In this document: positions 1 through 8,140 of the stretch, piece after piece
Position numbering within the stretch: position 1 is the first letter of the stretch
Layout: each line of letters begins with the position of its first letter
DNA from: JANWKQ01 sp964624635
GTDB lineage: Bacteria > Bacteroidota > Bacteroidia > CAIKAF01
Length of the DNA stretch: 64,000 bases
Direction: 5' to 3'
Assembly: GCA_964624635.1 (NCBI GenBank)
Contig: CAZUXM010000004.1
Span: 1-64,000, forward strand
Made by a program: the position numbers and the translations under genes
Notes under the pieces: generated by a model
The model's database searches: none
Seen by the model: only the letters and a program-made list of their open reading frames with translations
Told to the model about the DNA's origin: nothing

Positions 1-1412
1 CCGAGTCACAGGATGATCGCGGAGCTTACACCAATAAGGCAAAAATAGGGGTTGCTTTTGTCGAGTTCGGACATCGAAACGGTATTTCTACAAGCATGTA
101 TTTGGATAGTATTCGAAATGTTGTGCGAGATATTCCCGGAGTAGAAGTTACTGTTGATCAAGAACAAGCAGGCCCGCCAACCGGAAAGCCCATTAGCATT
201 GAAATTAGTGGCGATCGTTTTGAAGATTTAATGGAAGTTTCCATGGAATTAAAAAAATATCTTGATTCTCTTCAAATTGAAGGGGTAGAAGAATTAAAAA
301 CCGACCTGGTGGCTAGTAAACCCGAAGTTATTTTTAGTATCGATCGAGAAAGAGCTAACAGAGAGGGTATTTTTACAGGCCAAATTGGGATGGAAATTAG
401 AAATGCCGTTTACGGAAAAGAAATTTCTAAACTAAAAGATGAAAACGATGAATATCCCATCATGCTTCGGTACCAATCCAATCAACGCAAAAACGTCGAA
501 ATATTGAATAATACCACCATTACGTATCGCGATATGGGTATGGGAGGCGTTATCCGACAAGTGCCTTTATCGGCCTTTGGAACAGTAAATTACACAACAA
601 CCTACGGCGGAATTAAACGCAAAAACCAAAAAAGGGTAGTAACGTTGGGCTCCAATGTGCTTTCAGGATATAATCCAAACGCCGTTGTAGCTAAACTTCA
701 AAGCAAAATTGCGGGCTTTACTAAAACCAAAGAAGGCGTTAAAATAGATATGACCGGCGAGCAGGAAGAACAGGCAGAAGCTGGCGCATTCCTAGGGAGA
801 GCCATGTTAATCTCCATTGGTTTAATTATTCTTATTTTAATGATTCAATTTAACTCCATCAGCAAAATGTTGCTCATTTTGAGTGAAATTATATTTAGTA
901 TAACGGGAGTACTCCTTGGCTTAGCCATCTTTAATATGGATATTTCTATCTTCATGACCGGTATTGGAATTGTTGCTTTGGCCGGGATTGTGGTTCGAAA
1001 CGGAATTTTACTAGTCGAATTTACCGATGAATTAGTGAAATCCGGTAAACCAACCTTTGAAGCCATTGTGGAAGGAGGTAAAATACGGATGACTCCGGTA
1101 GTTTTAACCGCTACTGCCACTATTTTAGGTATGTTGCCTTTGGCAGTAGGTTTTAATATCGATTTTGTTAAAATGTTTACCGAATTTAATCCGCATATTT
1201 ATTTTGGTGGTGATAGCGTAGCCTTCTGGGGGCCATTATCTTGGACTATTATTTTCGGATTATCCTTTGCTACTTTTTTAACCCTGATTATAGTTCCTGT
1301 TATGTATTTAATGGCCTATAAAGTGAAAAGAAGAGTCCGTGTTTGGAGAGGTAAACCCGCTGATGATGTGCTAGAAGATTATTCGGCTTACGAGGATATA
1401 GAAATTATTTAA
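1..1412 (+). CDS. RND-family efflux transporter, C-terminal part (5' end outside the window)
   Basis: The reading frame is open from base 3 with no start codon that fits the family, so the gene begins before the window; the ATG at 96 is internal. The visible 469 residues are the second periplasmic porter region followed by the last transmembrane helices. These include the family hallmark VRNGILLVEF and a C-terminal block GGDSVAFWGPLSWTIIFG before the last helix. RND pumps are inner-membrane proton-driven exporters that work with a periplasmic adaptor and an outer-membrane TolC-like channel. Those partners would lie upstream and cannot be seen. Substrate (drug or metal) cannot be told from this part; the style is closer to HAE/AcrB than to an SecD-like protein. 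The class is secure; the substrate is unknown. Confidence 0.9.
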   Translation, partial: ESQDDRGAYTNKAKIGVAFVEFGHRNGISTSMYLDSIRNVVRDIPGVEVTVDQEQAGPPTGKPISIEISGDRFEDLMEVSMELKKYLDSLQIEGVEELKTDLVASKPEVIFSIDRERANREGIFTGQIGMEIRNAVYGKEISKLKDENDEYPIMLRYQSNQRKNVEILNNTTITYRDMGMGGVIRQVPLSAFGTVNYTTTYGGIKRKNQKRVVTLGSNVLSGYNPNAVVAKLQSKIAGFTKTKEGVKIDMTGEQEEQAEAGAFLGRAMLISIGLIILILMIQFNSISKMLLILSEIIFSITGVLLGLAIFNMDISIFMTGIGIVALAGIVVRNGILLVEFTDELVKSGKPTFEAIVEGGKIRMTPVVLTATATILGMLPLAVGFNIDFVKMFTEFNPHIYFGGDSVAFWGPLSWTIIFGLSFATFLTLIIVPVMYLMAYKVKRRVRVWRGKPADDVLEDYSAYEDIEII

Positions 1413-1453
1413 GTGCTAAATCTCAAGAATAGTCTTAAATTATCAAAAGTCCT

Positions 1454-1461
1454 TATATTTG
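1454..1461 (+). promoter_or_regulatory. Possible -7 promoter box (TATATTTG)
   Basis: TATATTTG matches the Bacteroidota -7 consensus TAnnTTTG exactly. No clear -33 TTG lies 17-23 nt upstream. The box ends 7 nt before the ATG at 1469, so transcription from it would give a leaderless or nearly leaderless mRNA. Confidence 0.3.
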
Positions 1462-1468
1462 TTAATAG

Positions 1469-1810
1469 ATGGAAGAAAAATGGAATCAAATAAAAACCTT
1501 TTTTGAAAAAGATTTTGGAGCGATAGATTTAGAAGGAATCCTTTTTATTATTGGTGTGCAAGAGCTAGGGATGGGGCATAAAAAATTACCCAAAGATCAA
1601 AAACTGGATGTTTTACATATTGCCGTTTGTACTTTATTAGAGCCTTACGGATATTACGAATTTGAGGGGAAAGATAAAGATGGATGGCCCCATTGGAAAC
1701 GCAACGAAAAACTCCCCTTTTTAAAAAGTGATGATCAACAAATTTTAATGAAAGAAGCTATTATTGAGTATGTTGAAAGCAATGAGATAATAAATTTATC
1801 TGAAACATAA
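1469..1810 (+). CDS. Small conserved-looking hypothetical protein
   Basis: A 113-residue soluble, acidic protein with no signal peptide or membrane segment. I do not recognise a named domain. The N-terminal half reads like a compact helical fold (for example IIGVQELGMG), and the C-terminal half carries a run rich in Gly, Tyr, Asp and Trp (YGYYEFEGKDKDGWPHWKRN). It lies 56 bp after the RND pump gene on the same strand and so may be co-transcribed, although a promoter-like box sits just before it. The coding call rests on length, a clean ATG and base composition like its neighbours. No function is proposed. Confidence 0.7.
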   Translation: MEEKWNQIKTFFEKDFGAIDLEGILFIIGVQELGMGHKKLPKDQKLDVLHIAVCTLLEPYGYYEFEGKDKDGWPHWKRNEKLPFLKSDDQQILMKEAIIEYVESNEIINLSET

Positions 1811-1873
1811 TATTTTATAATTTTAGCGTTTTATATCAAGTGAATGGCTAAATTTATAAAGGTTTTAAAATTG

Positions 1874-1908
1874 TTTGAAAACAATTTATACTTTTGGCAT
1901 TATTTTTG
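1874..1908 (+). promoter_or_regulatory. Candidate promoter of the first ompH-like gene
   Basis: TTTG at 1874-1877 is followed after 23 nt by TATTTTTG at 1901-1908, which fits the Bacteroidota TTTG/TAnnTTTG pattern. The predicted start of transcription is about 1914, leaving a short leader before the ATG at 1932. A second -7-like box, TACTTTTG, lies at 1889-1896. Its presence upstream also argues against the far-upstream TTG start at 1875. Confidence 0.45.
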
Positions 1909-1931
1909 ACACGTTTGCAAAAACACATCCT

Positions 1932-2444
1932 ATGAAAAAGATTATTGTATGTTCCCTTTTAATTTTGACAGGCCATTTTGCTCAGGCTCAGAAATTTGCT
2001 TATGTTGACTCAGACTACATTCTAAAAAACATTCCTAAATATCAAGAAGCACAAAAAACACTGGACGATTTGTCAGTAAAATGGCAAAATCAAGTAGAAG
2101 CAAGGTATACAGAAATAGATCAACTTTATAAATCATATCAGGCAGAACAAGTCTTAATGACCGAAGATATGAAACGAAAAAAAGAAGATGAAATTATTCA
2201 AAAAGAGAAAGAAGCAAAAGAATTGCAAAAATCATACTTTGGCGTAGATGGTGAGCTCTTTAAAAAACGTCAGGAAATTGTTCAACCTATTCAGGAAGAA
2301 ATTTACAAAGCCATTAAAGAAGTTGCAAAATTAGAAGCTTTAGCCATTATTTTTGATAAAGCTACCCAATCAAACATCCTTTTTGCTGATGTAAAATATG
2401 ATAAAAGCGATGAAATCCTAAAGAAATTAGGATATTCTAAATAG
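1932..2444 (+). CDS. OmpH/Skp-family periplasmic chaperone (first of two)
   Basis: A 170-residue exported protein. The start at 1932 is chosen because it gives a classical signal peptide (MKKIIVCSLLILTGHFAQAQ), whereas the longer frame from 1875 adds an unlikely N-terminus and begins at a non-ATG codon. The mature part starts FAYVDSDYILKNIPKY, the typical OmpH opening, and then runs as a long charged coiled coil rich in Lys, Glu and Gln. That coiled coil forms the grasping arms of Skp. Skp/OmpH trimers hold unfolded outer-membrane proteins in the periplasm on their way to the BAM complex. A second family member follows 118 bp downstream. In many Bacteroidota this pair stands next to bamA and murI; here murI is about 31 kb away. 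Confidence 0.88.
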   Translation: MKKIIVCSLLILTGHFAQAQKFAYVDSDYILKNIPKYQEAQKTLDDLSVKWQNQVEARYTEIDQLYKSYQAEQVLMTEDMKRKKEDEIIQKEKEAKELQKSYFGVDGELFKKRQEIVQPIQEEIYKAIKEVAKLEALAIIFDKATQSNILFADVKYDKSDEILKKLGYSK

Positions 2445-2518
2445 CAAAAAGTCACATTCAATTTTTGGTTTATATAATTACAGGTTGGTCTAAAAATCTA
2501 TAATTTTATCGTTCAAAG

Positions 2519-2549
2519 TTTGGGTTTTATTAATAATACAATAACTTTG
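2519..2549 (+). promoter_or_regulatory. Promoter of the second ompH-like gene
   Basis: TTTG (2519-2522), a 19-nt spacer and TAACTTTG (2542-2549) give a full match to the Bacteroidota promoter consensus. The ATG follows at 2563. This suggests that the second chaperone gene can be expressed on its own. Confidence 0.6.
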
Positions 2550-2562
2550 CAAAAAAATATTT

Positions 2563-3069
2563 ATGAAAAAATTAATTCTTAGTCTCGCTATACCTTTGTT
2601 GTTTAGTTCGTTTGTATTCTCTCAAGTAAAAAAAATAGGATACATTAACTCAAGCGAGTTACTTTTATTAATGCCAGAAAGAAAAGAAGCAGAAACTAAA
2701 TTGCAAGCTGATGCAAAAGTTTTAGAGGCACAATTAAAAACAATGTCTTCTGAATATCAAACAAAAGTGGATGAGTATAATGCGCAACAATCGACCATGT
2801 CTGAGCTATTGAAACAAACTAAAGCAAAAGAAATTACAGATTTAGAAGAAAGAATTAAAAGTTTTCAAGCTTCTGCACAAGATGAATTACAAAGCACAGA
2901 ACAAAAACTGTTAGAACCTATTTTAGCAAAAGCTCGTCAAGCAGTTAAAGATGTAGCTGCTGCAAACGGATATTCACACGTTTTTGATTCATCTTCCGGT
3001 ATTTTAATACACGCCCCTGAGTCAGATGATATCATCCTATTAGTAAAAAAACACTTGAATTTACAATAA
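2563..3069 (+). CDS. OmpH/Skp-family periplasmic chaperone (second of two)
   Basis: A 168-residue protein with a signal peptide (MKKLILSLAIPLLFSSFVFS, cleavage just after) and the OmpH opening KKIGYINSSELLLLMPERKE. It continues as a long coiled coil (about residues 45-125) and a C-terminal cap ending in ILLVKKHLNLQ. The role is as for the preceding gene: periplasmic holding of nascent outer-membrane proteins. The two are clearly paralogous but diverged in sequence, and each has its own promoter-like site. A strong terminator follows directly, closing the transcription unit. Confidence 0.9.
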   Translation: MKKLILSLAIPLLFSSFVFSQVKKIGYINSSELLLLMPERKEAETKLQADAKVLEAQLKTMSSEYQTKVDEYNAQQSTMSELLKQTKAKEITDLEERIKSFQASAQDELQSTEQKLLEPILAKARQAVKDVAAANGYSHVFDSSSGILIHAPESDDIILLVKKHLNLQ

Positions 3070-3093
3070 GATTATAATTTTATAATAATTTGA

Positions 3094-3130
3094 AGCCCTA
3101 TTTGTTTTCGCAAATGGGGCTTTTCTTTTT
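3094..3130 (+). terminator. Rho-independent terminator after the ompH pair
   Basis: An 11-bp stem (AGCCCTATTTG paired with CAAATGGGGCT, one G-T pair) with a short loop, followed by TTTCTTTTT. Confidence 0.85.
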
Positions 3131-3207
3131 AAAATAACTTCCTATTAGGGATCGACCTTCAAGTATTTTCTATAACCATTCACCGCAAAAATGTGCGTGG
3201 GGGGTCA

Positions 3208-3230
3208 AGTCCATAGGACTCCTTCGGGGT
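3208..3230. repeat. Small hairpin-forming element in the ompH-folB gap
   Basis: In the 118-bp space between the terminator and the end of folB, a GC-richer patch holds two adjacent small hairpins: AGTCC-ATA-GGACT (3208-3220) and ACTCC-TTC-GGGGT (3218-3230, overlapping the first). Its composition differs from the AT-rich surroundings. It could act as a terminator for the minus-strand folB, or be a dispersed repeat; only one copy is visible here. Confidence 0.3.
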
Positions 3231-3248
3231 TAGAATCCCTTTAATCAC

Positions 3249-3602
3249 CTATTGTCCTCTAAAAACTTCCGAAACACTTACTTTATCCAAGCCCTTCACC
3301 GGCGGATTTTTTTTCGTGATCTTAATTTCTAAATAGGTAATTGGAAATGCTTTTAATAACCGATCTGCTATGCGTTTCATCACATGTTCAATTAATTGAG
3401 AAGATATTTTCATCTCTTCAGCCAATACCCCATAAATAGCTTGATAATTGATTGTATCCGCAATGGAATCACTCACATAAGCCTTTTCAAACGAGGTTTC
3501 TATCATTAAATCGATCAAAAAATAAGTGCCCGTTTTTTGCTCCTCTTTAAACACCCCATGATAGGCAAAGAATTCAATATTTTCAAAAATGATTTTACCC
3601 AT
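3249..3602 (-). CDS. folB: Dihydroneopterin aldolase
   Basis: A 117-residue protein of the usual FolB length. The N-terminus (GKIIFENIEFFAYHGVFKEE) carries the family signature with the AYHG motif, and the conserved lysine lies in the C-terminal EIKITKKNPP segment. FolB converts 7,8-dihydroneopterin to 6-hydroxymethyl-dihydropterin and glycolaldehyde in folate synthesis, in the cytoplasm. The start codon lies inside the end of glnS (8-bp overlap), so the two are translationally coupled. The glnS-folB pairing is not a biochemical pathway link. The assignment is secure. Confidence 0.93.
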   Translation of the reverse strand: MGKIIFENIEFFAYHGVFKEEQKTGTYFLIDLMIETSFEKAYVSDSIADTINYQAIYGVLAEEMKISSQLIEHVMKRIADRLLKAFPITYLEIKITKKNPPVKGLDKVSVSEVFRGQ

Positions 3603-5289
3603 TTTTTTGTACCATCTTGGCCCAGGTATCCTTTAAAGTAACTGTTCTGTTTAATACAAGGCTGCCCGCATGCGAGTTTTTATCCACACAAAAATATCCC
3701 AAACGTTCAAACTGATATTTATTTCCCTCTTTAGCATCTTTTAAGATGGGTTCTGCCTTGCAATTACTTAATATTTCTAATGAATTTGGGTTGATAAAAT
3801 CCTTAAAGGTTTTTTCGGCTCCCGATCCTGTCGAATGCGCTTCCTCCGCACTTGGATCTTCTACATTAAACAATCGATCATACAAATGGGCTTCAATATT
3901 TATCGCTTCTTTTGCCGCTACCCAATGTACAATCCCTTTTACCTTTTTTGCTTCCGGCGTTTCACTGAAAGATCGATCCGGGTTATACGTACAACGCAAT
4001 TCAATAATGTTGTTGTTAGCGTCTTTAATAACTTCCTCACATTTAATATAATAGGCATACCGCAAGCGAACCATTCCGCCCGGAGATAGTCTAAAATAGC
4101 CTTTGGGAGGGTTTTCCATAAAATCACTTTCTTCTATGTAAATTTCTTTTCCAAAAGGGACTTCCCGCGTGCCCATGGTTTCGTCTTCCGGGTTATTAAT
4201 GGCGGTTAAATATTCGGTATTGTCATTGGGGTAATTGGTAATTACTACTTTTAAAGGACGTAAAACAACCATCACTCGTTGTGCAATTTTATTTAAATGT
4301 TCGCGGACACTAAATTCCAACTGAGCTAAATCTACCGCATTTTCGCGCTTACCAATGCCAATACGCTCACAAAAGTCACGTATGGCATCAGGAGTATACC
4401 CTCTTCTTCTAAAGCCCGAAATAGTTGGCATACGGGGGTCGTCCCATCCATCGACCAATTTTTCTTCTACCAATTGTAAAAGCTTGCGTTTGCTCATTAC
4501 GGTATAGGTTAAATTCCGCCGGGCAAATTCGTATTGTTGAGATGGGAAAATGTTTAATTGTTGAATAAACCAGTTATAAAGGGGTTTATGCACTTCAAAC
4601 TCTAAAGTACAAATAGAATGGGTTATTTTTTCGATAGAATCACTTTGTCCGTGAGCCCAGTCATACATAGGGTAAATGCACCATTTATCGCCTGTTCGGT
4701 GATGATGGGCAAATTTTATTCGATACATTAAAGGGTCGCGCAATTGCATATTGGGCGATGCCATATCAATTTTTGCTCTTAAAACATGTGAACCTTCTTC
4801 AAATTCACCGTTTTTCATTCCTTCAAAAAGGCGCAAATTTTCTTCTACACTTCTATCTCTATATGGGCTTGCTTTTCCGGGTTCGGTTGGAGTGCCTTTC
4901 ATAGCTGCAATTTCATCAGCGGTTGAGTCGTCAATGTATGCTTTTCCGTCTTTTATTAACTGAACGGCCCAATCGTATAACTGATCAAAATAATCAGAGG
5001 CATATAACTCCTTATCCCACTTAAAACCCATCCAGGCAACATCTTTTTTAATGTTGTCTACATATTCTTGGCTTTCTTTGGTTGGATTTGTATCATCAAA
5101 TCGCAGGTTTGTTTTGCCACCAAATTTTTTCGCTAAGCCAAAGTTTAAACAAATGGCGGTAGCATGCCCCATGTGTAAATATCCATTGGGCTCCGGCGGA
5201 AATCGGGTGGTAATACTTTTATGCTTTCCTGATTTTAAATCTTCAGATATAATTTCTTCAATGAAATTATTGCTTTTTTGTTCTTCCAT
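3595..5289 (-). CDS. glnS: Glutaminyl-tRNA synthetase
   Basis: A 564-residue class I aminoacyl-tRNA synthetase, normal for bacterial GlnRS. The ATP-binding HIGH-type motif is PEPNGYLHMGH (residues 32-42) and the KMSKS-type loop is MSKRK (265-269). The C-terminal half is the two-barrel anticodon-binding region. It charges tRNA-Gln with glutamine in the cytoplasm. Having GlnRS suggests that this lineage does not rely only on the indirect GatCAB route for Gln-tRNA. The downstream folB overlaps its last 8 bp. The start at 5289 is a good ATG (MEEQKSNNF) close to a promoter-like box at 5344-5351. Confidence 0.97.
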   Translation of the reverse strand: MEEQKSNNFIEEIISEDLKSGKHKSITTRFPPEPNGYLHMGHATAICLNFGLAKKFGGKTNLRFDDTNPTKESQEYVDNIKKDVAWMGFKWDKELYASDYFDQLYDWAVQLIKDGKAYIDDSTADEIAAMKGTPTEPGKASPYRDRSVEENLRLFEGMKNGEFEEGSHVLRAKIDMASPNMQLRDPLMYRIKFAHHHRTGDKWCIYPMYDWAHGQSDSIEKITHSICTLEFEVHKPLYNWFIQQLNIFPSQQYEFARRNLTYTVMSKRKLLQLVEEKLVDGWDDPRMPTISGFRRRGYTPDAIRDFCERIGIGKRENAVDLAQLEFSVREHLNKIAQRVMVVLRPLKVVITNYPNDNTEYLTAINNPEDETMGTREVPFGKEIYIEESDFMENPPKGYFRLSPGGMVRLRYAYYIKCEEVIKDANNNIIELRCTYNPDRSFSETPEAKKVKGIVHWVAAKEAINIEAHLYDRLFNVEDPSAEEAHSTGSGAEKTFKDFINPNSLEILSNCKAEPILKDAKEGNKYQFERLGYFCVDKNSHAGSLVLNRTVTLKDTWAKMVQKNG

Positions 5290-5343
5290 AATACCTTTTA
5301 CTTCCTAATTTATGATGTATGATAAAATCATACAGAAAGTATG

Positions 5344-5351
5344 CAAAGGTA
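5344..5351 (-). promoter_or_regulatory. Possible -7 promoter box of glnS (TACCTTTG on the minus strand)
   Basis: On the minus strand the sequence reads TACCTTTG, an exact TAnnTTTG match, about 55 nt before the glnS ATG. A TTG lies 24 nt further upstream (5376-5378), slightly beyond the usual spacing and inside the terminator hairpin of the upstream gene. Confidence 0.4.
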
Positions 5352-5367
5352 ATTATTTTATGAAAGA

Positions 5368-5400
5368 GCTCATATCAATAATTGGTATTCTGATATGAGC
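5368..5400 (-). terminator. Hairpin after the CHU_C cargo gene
   Basis: A perfect 10-bp stem (GCTCATATCA with TGATATGAGC) begins about 10 bp after the stop of the minus-strand gene ending at 5411. The T tract that follows is short (TCTTTC), so termination may be partial. Confidence 0.6.
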
Positions 5401-5410
5401 TTCTAAGAAT

Positions 5411-8059
5411 TTATCTTAATAAATTAACAGGCCCTATATATTGATGCAATTCGTGGTTGACGATATCTTTAAATTCAGCTCTATAGGTATAAACACCCAT
5501 TTGTACAAGAACTCCCTGCATTTTTCCATCCCAACCATTAAAATTGTTGGCTTCATAAATAATATCTCCCCATCGAGTGTATATTGTAAATATAATGGTT
5601 GATTCATCCACCCCATAATAAACGGGTTTAAAAACATCATTGACACCCTCACTGCTAGAAGGAGTAAAGCTATTAGGAACGAAAAAACTAAAAATAGGTT
5701 TTACTTCTACTTCTTTTGTCATTGAATCTAAACATCCATAGTTGTTTTCAACAATTTGTTGAATGGTATATAATCCGTGGGTTGCAAACGTATGTTCGGG
5801 CGATGCAATATGATCCGTTCCCCCATCGCTATATTTCCATTGGTATAAAATAGCCTCTTGCGATTCATCAATGAATAAGAATGTGGGGTCAAACATATCT
5901 GTTGAACTAGGTCTAGGAGTAAATCCAGCAGTAGGAATAGGGTATGCCTCAATTAAATCTAAATAATGGATGTCTTTCAGACAGCCATCACTGGTAACAA
6001 TACTATAATGTACGCTGTATAATCCCGGGTATTTATAGGTATGCTGGTAAGTGTCTGATATTCCCGTAAAGCTAGATCCATCCCCAAAACTAATTTTGGC
6101 TGAACTCAATGAACTTAATGGAATTTTATTTTCAAATTCTATGTCAAGTTTAACGCATCCATTATATTTATTAGGAGTTAAATCAAAATTTGGCATCGGA
6201 AATATATTTATATTAATACTGCCTATGGCGGTTTGGTTACAACCATCGGTAGCGGTAACCGTATATGTGGTATTTAAGATGGGCGATACCACATTTTGAG
6301 GGTTATTGCCTACTATATTATCCCATGCATAGGAATATGTTCCATTTCCTCCACTAGCTAAAGCACCCACTAAAGTATAATCACCCGGGCAAATATAATC
6401 ATCTGCAGAAGTGGTTACCGTAAGAGGGTCAAAAATAGAAACCTGAACATTTGAATTGGGAGTTCTACATCCATTTGCATCAATAGCATAAGCGATATAA
6501 TTTGTATTTATAACAGGGCTAACATCGTGGGTACTTGCGGATAAAATATTATCCCAATAATATTGATAGGCAGGGCTTCCGCCAGACGCAGTAGCAGTAA
6601 GGGTTGTAATTGTATTTGGGCATATAGTAATATCATTAGAAACGGTTAACGTTAAGGGAGTAGGTTGGGTAATAACAATATTTTCTATGTGAGTACACTG
6701 ATTATCGTCGGTAATGGTTACCGAATAGGTTCCGGCACATAAATTATTATTTAATTGAGTAGTTAAACCGTTTGACCATAAATAGGTATAGTTTCCGTTA
6801 GCGGAGGTTCCCCCTGCTGCGGTAACGGTTGAGTTTCCGTTGCAAATACCATTACAGGTAACATTATTATTCACCAAATTACCAATTAATGGAGCAAGAG
6901 GTTCTGCTAAAATTACATCCTCGTTTACAATACAGCCGGCTGCGTCTTTTACATAAACATGATGGGTTCCACCAGGTAAATTATTGAAAACATTTGTACT
7001 TACATAATTTAGTCCTCCATCAATACTATATTGATACGGGGGAGCGCCATTGATTGGGTTAACGGTAATGGATCCTTCTAACTCACCAAAACAATCAATA
7101 TCGGTTGATGTGGTAGGATTAAGTGCAAGCTCTAGGCCGCTAGCGAACACGTAATCACTTAATTTAATGTTACAACCATTTTCCATTACTAATTCTACTT
7201 CCCAGTTTCCGGTATACGGAATAATTTGGGTATTGCTGGTTGTAGTGCCTATGCTAATTCCATCATCTAAGCAAGTCCAGATGTAGCTTTGAGCTCCAGC
7301 CGGTGCTTCTAGTTGAGATCCGGCACATTCCACTGATTTTATCAAGGTAGGTCTTTCGCAGTTTGCATCTAAGTATGCATATCCAAAATGACCGCCTTGT
7401 GTACAATCCCCAACTGAAAATTGAACACGGATGGTTTGACCCATATATGGGGTTAATTGTACAATAACGCGTGCCCAATCTTTCCACTTAATGGCATTAG
7501 GGCCATTTTGGAAGCCAGGAATAGATCCAGATGCTGAAACCTCATAGGTGGCACAGCTAATTTCATTATTGTAGCCATCCCACATTTTTATATTAAAATA
7601 AGGCTGTTCGTCTTGTGAATGACCCCCATCTTGTAAAACAACTGCATAGATGTATGTGAAAAATTCGGTAGCGGGAGTTACTGTAATGCTATGCTCAACG
7701 CTTTCGGACCAACCAAATCCTTGCCCACTCACTAATTCATCTCCAAGCCGCAAAGACGTAGTTCCTTCAAAAGGGTTGTTCATACTTAAAGCGGGTACCA
7801 ACGGATCTGTACCGTTTTGCACAAGTGTATGTCTAGGAGCAATAAATCCACTTGTTACAGAGGTAAGTGTTTTGGTATAACGGAAACAAAAGCAGCCCCA
7901 ATCCCAAGTAGATTGAACATCAGTTATACCATATTCACCCGTCCAGCAATCAAAATTATTTTGTTCAAAATCTGTATTGTGACAACTGGTACATTGCTGC
8001 GAATATGCAGTAAAGCTGGAAAGTAAAAAAATAAAACAAATAGAGTAAATATTTTTCAT
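5411..8059 (-). CDS. Secreted SprB/PKD-repeat protein with T9SS type B (CHU_C) sorting domain
   Basis: Starting at the ATG at 8059 gives 882 residues and a clean signal peptide (MKNIYSICFIFLLSSFTAYS); a longer frame to 8137 only adds a poor N-terminus. After an N-terminal domain of about 250 residues with CTSC and other Cys come SprB-type repeats (for example DIDCFGELEGSITV, then NNVTCNGICNGNSTV). PKD-like domains follow (SFGDGSSF, then YQWKYSDGG). The last 90 residues are the gliding-motility C-terminal domain: FFVPNSFTPSSSEGVNDVFK, then YTRWGDIIYEANNFNGWDG. Such proteins are carried across the outer membrane by the T9SS and often act as surface adhesins. Type B cargo usually depends on a PorP/SprF-like partner; one is encoded at 43.2-44.2 kb. 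sppA lies 81 bp upstream on the same strand. Confidence 0.9.
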   Translation of the reverse strand: MKNIYSICFIFLLSSFTAYSQQCTSCHNTDFEQNNFDCWTGEYGITDVQSTWDWGCFCFRYTKTLTSVTSGFIAPRHTLVQNGTDPLVPALSMNNPFEGTTSLRLGDELVSGQGFGWSESVEHSITVTPATEFFTYIYAVVLQDGGHSQDEQPYFNIKMWDGYNNEISCATYEVSASGSIPGFQNGPNAIKWKDWARVIVQLTPYMGQTIRVQFSVGDCTQGGHFGYAYLDANCERPTLIKSVECAGSQLEAPAGAQSYIWTCLDDGISIGTTTSNTQIIPYTGNWEVELVMENGCNIKLSDYVFASGLELALNPTTSTDIDCFGELEGSITVNPINGAPPYQYSIDGGLNYVSTNVFNNLPGGTHHVYVKDAAGCIVNEDVILAEPLAPLIGNLVNNNVTCNGICNGNSTVTAAGGTSANGNYTYLWSNGLTTQLNNNLCAGTYSVTITDDNQCTHIENIVITQPTPLTLTVSNDITICPNTITTLTATASGGSPAYQYYWDNILSASTHDVSPVINTNYIAYAIDANGCRTPNSNVQVSIFDPLTVTTSADDYICPGDYTLVGALASGGNGTYSYAWDNIVGNNPQNVVSPILNTTYTVTATDGCNQTAIGSININIFPMPNFDLTPNKYNGCVKLDIEFENKIPLSSLSSAKISFGDGSSFTGISDTYQHTYKYPGLYSVHYSIVTSDGCLKDIHYLDLIEAYPIPTAGFTPRPSSTDMFDPTFLFIDESQEAILYQWKYSDGGTDHIASPEHTFATHGLYTIQQIVENNYGCLDSMTKEVEVKPIFSFFVPNSFTPSSSEGVNDVFKPVYYGVDESTIIFTIYTRWGDIIYEANNFNGWDGKMQGVLVQMGVYTYRAEFKDIVNHELHQYIGPVNLLR

Positions 8060-8140
8060 GATAGTATGCTTTGATATTAAAACGGGAAAAATATATATGG
8101 TTGCCTTTTTTAACCTTTCAGTAACTATTAATTTCAAGTT

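Noticed and set aside
3195..3240. Possible tRNA or integron attC-like element
   Set aside because: The two hairpins are too short and overlap; there is no cloverleaf, anticodon arm or acceptor stem.
3746..4089. Plus-strand frames opposite glnS
   Set aside because: They overlap each other and the glnS C-terminal domain; no independent support.
8060..8137. N-terminal extension of the CHU_C cargo protein
   Set aside because: The ATG at 8059 gives a perfect signal peptide; the extension would place a charged stretch before it.
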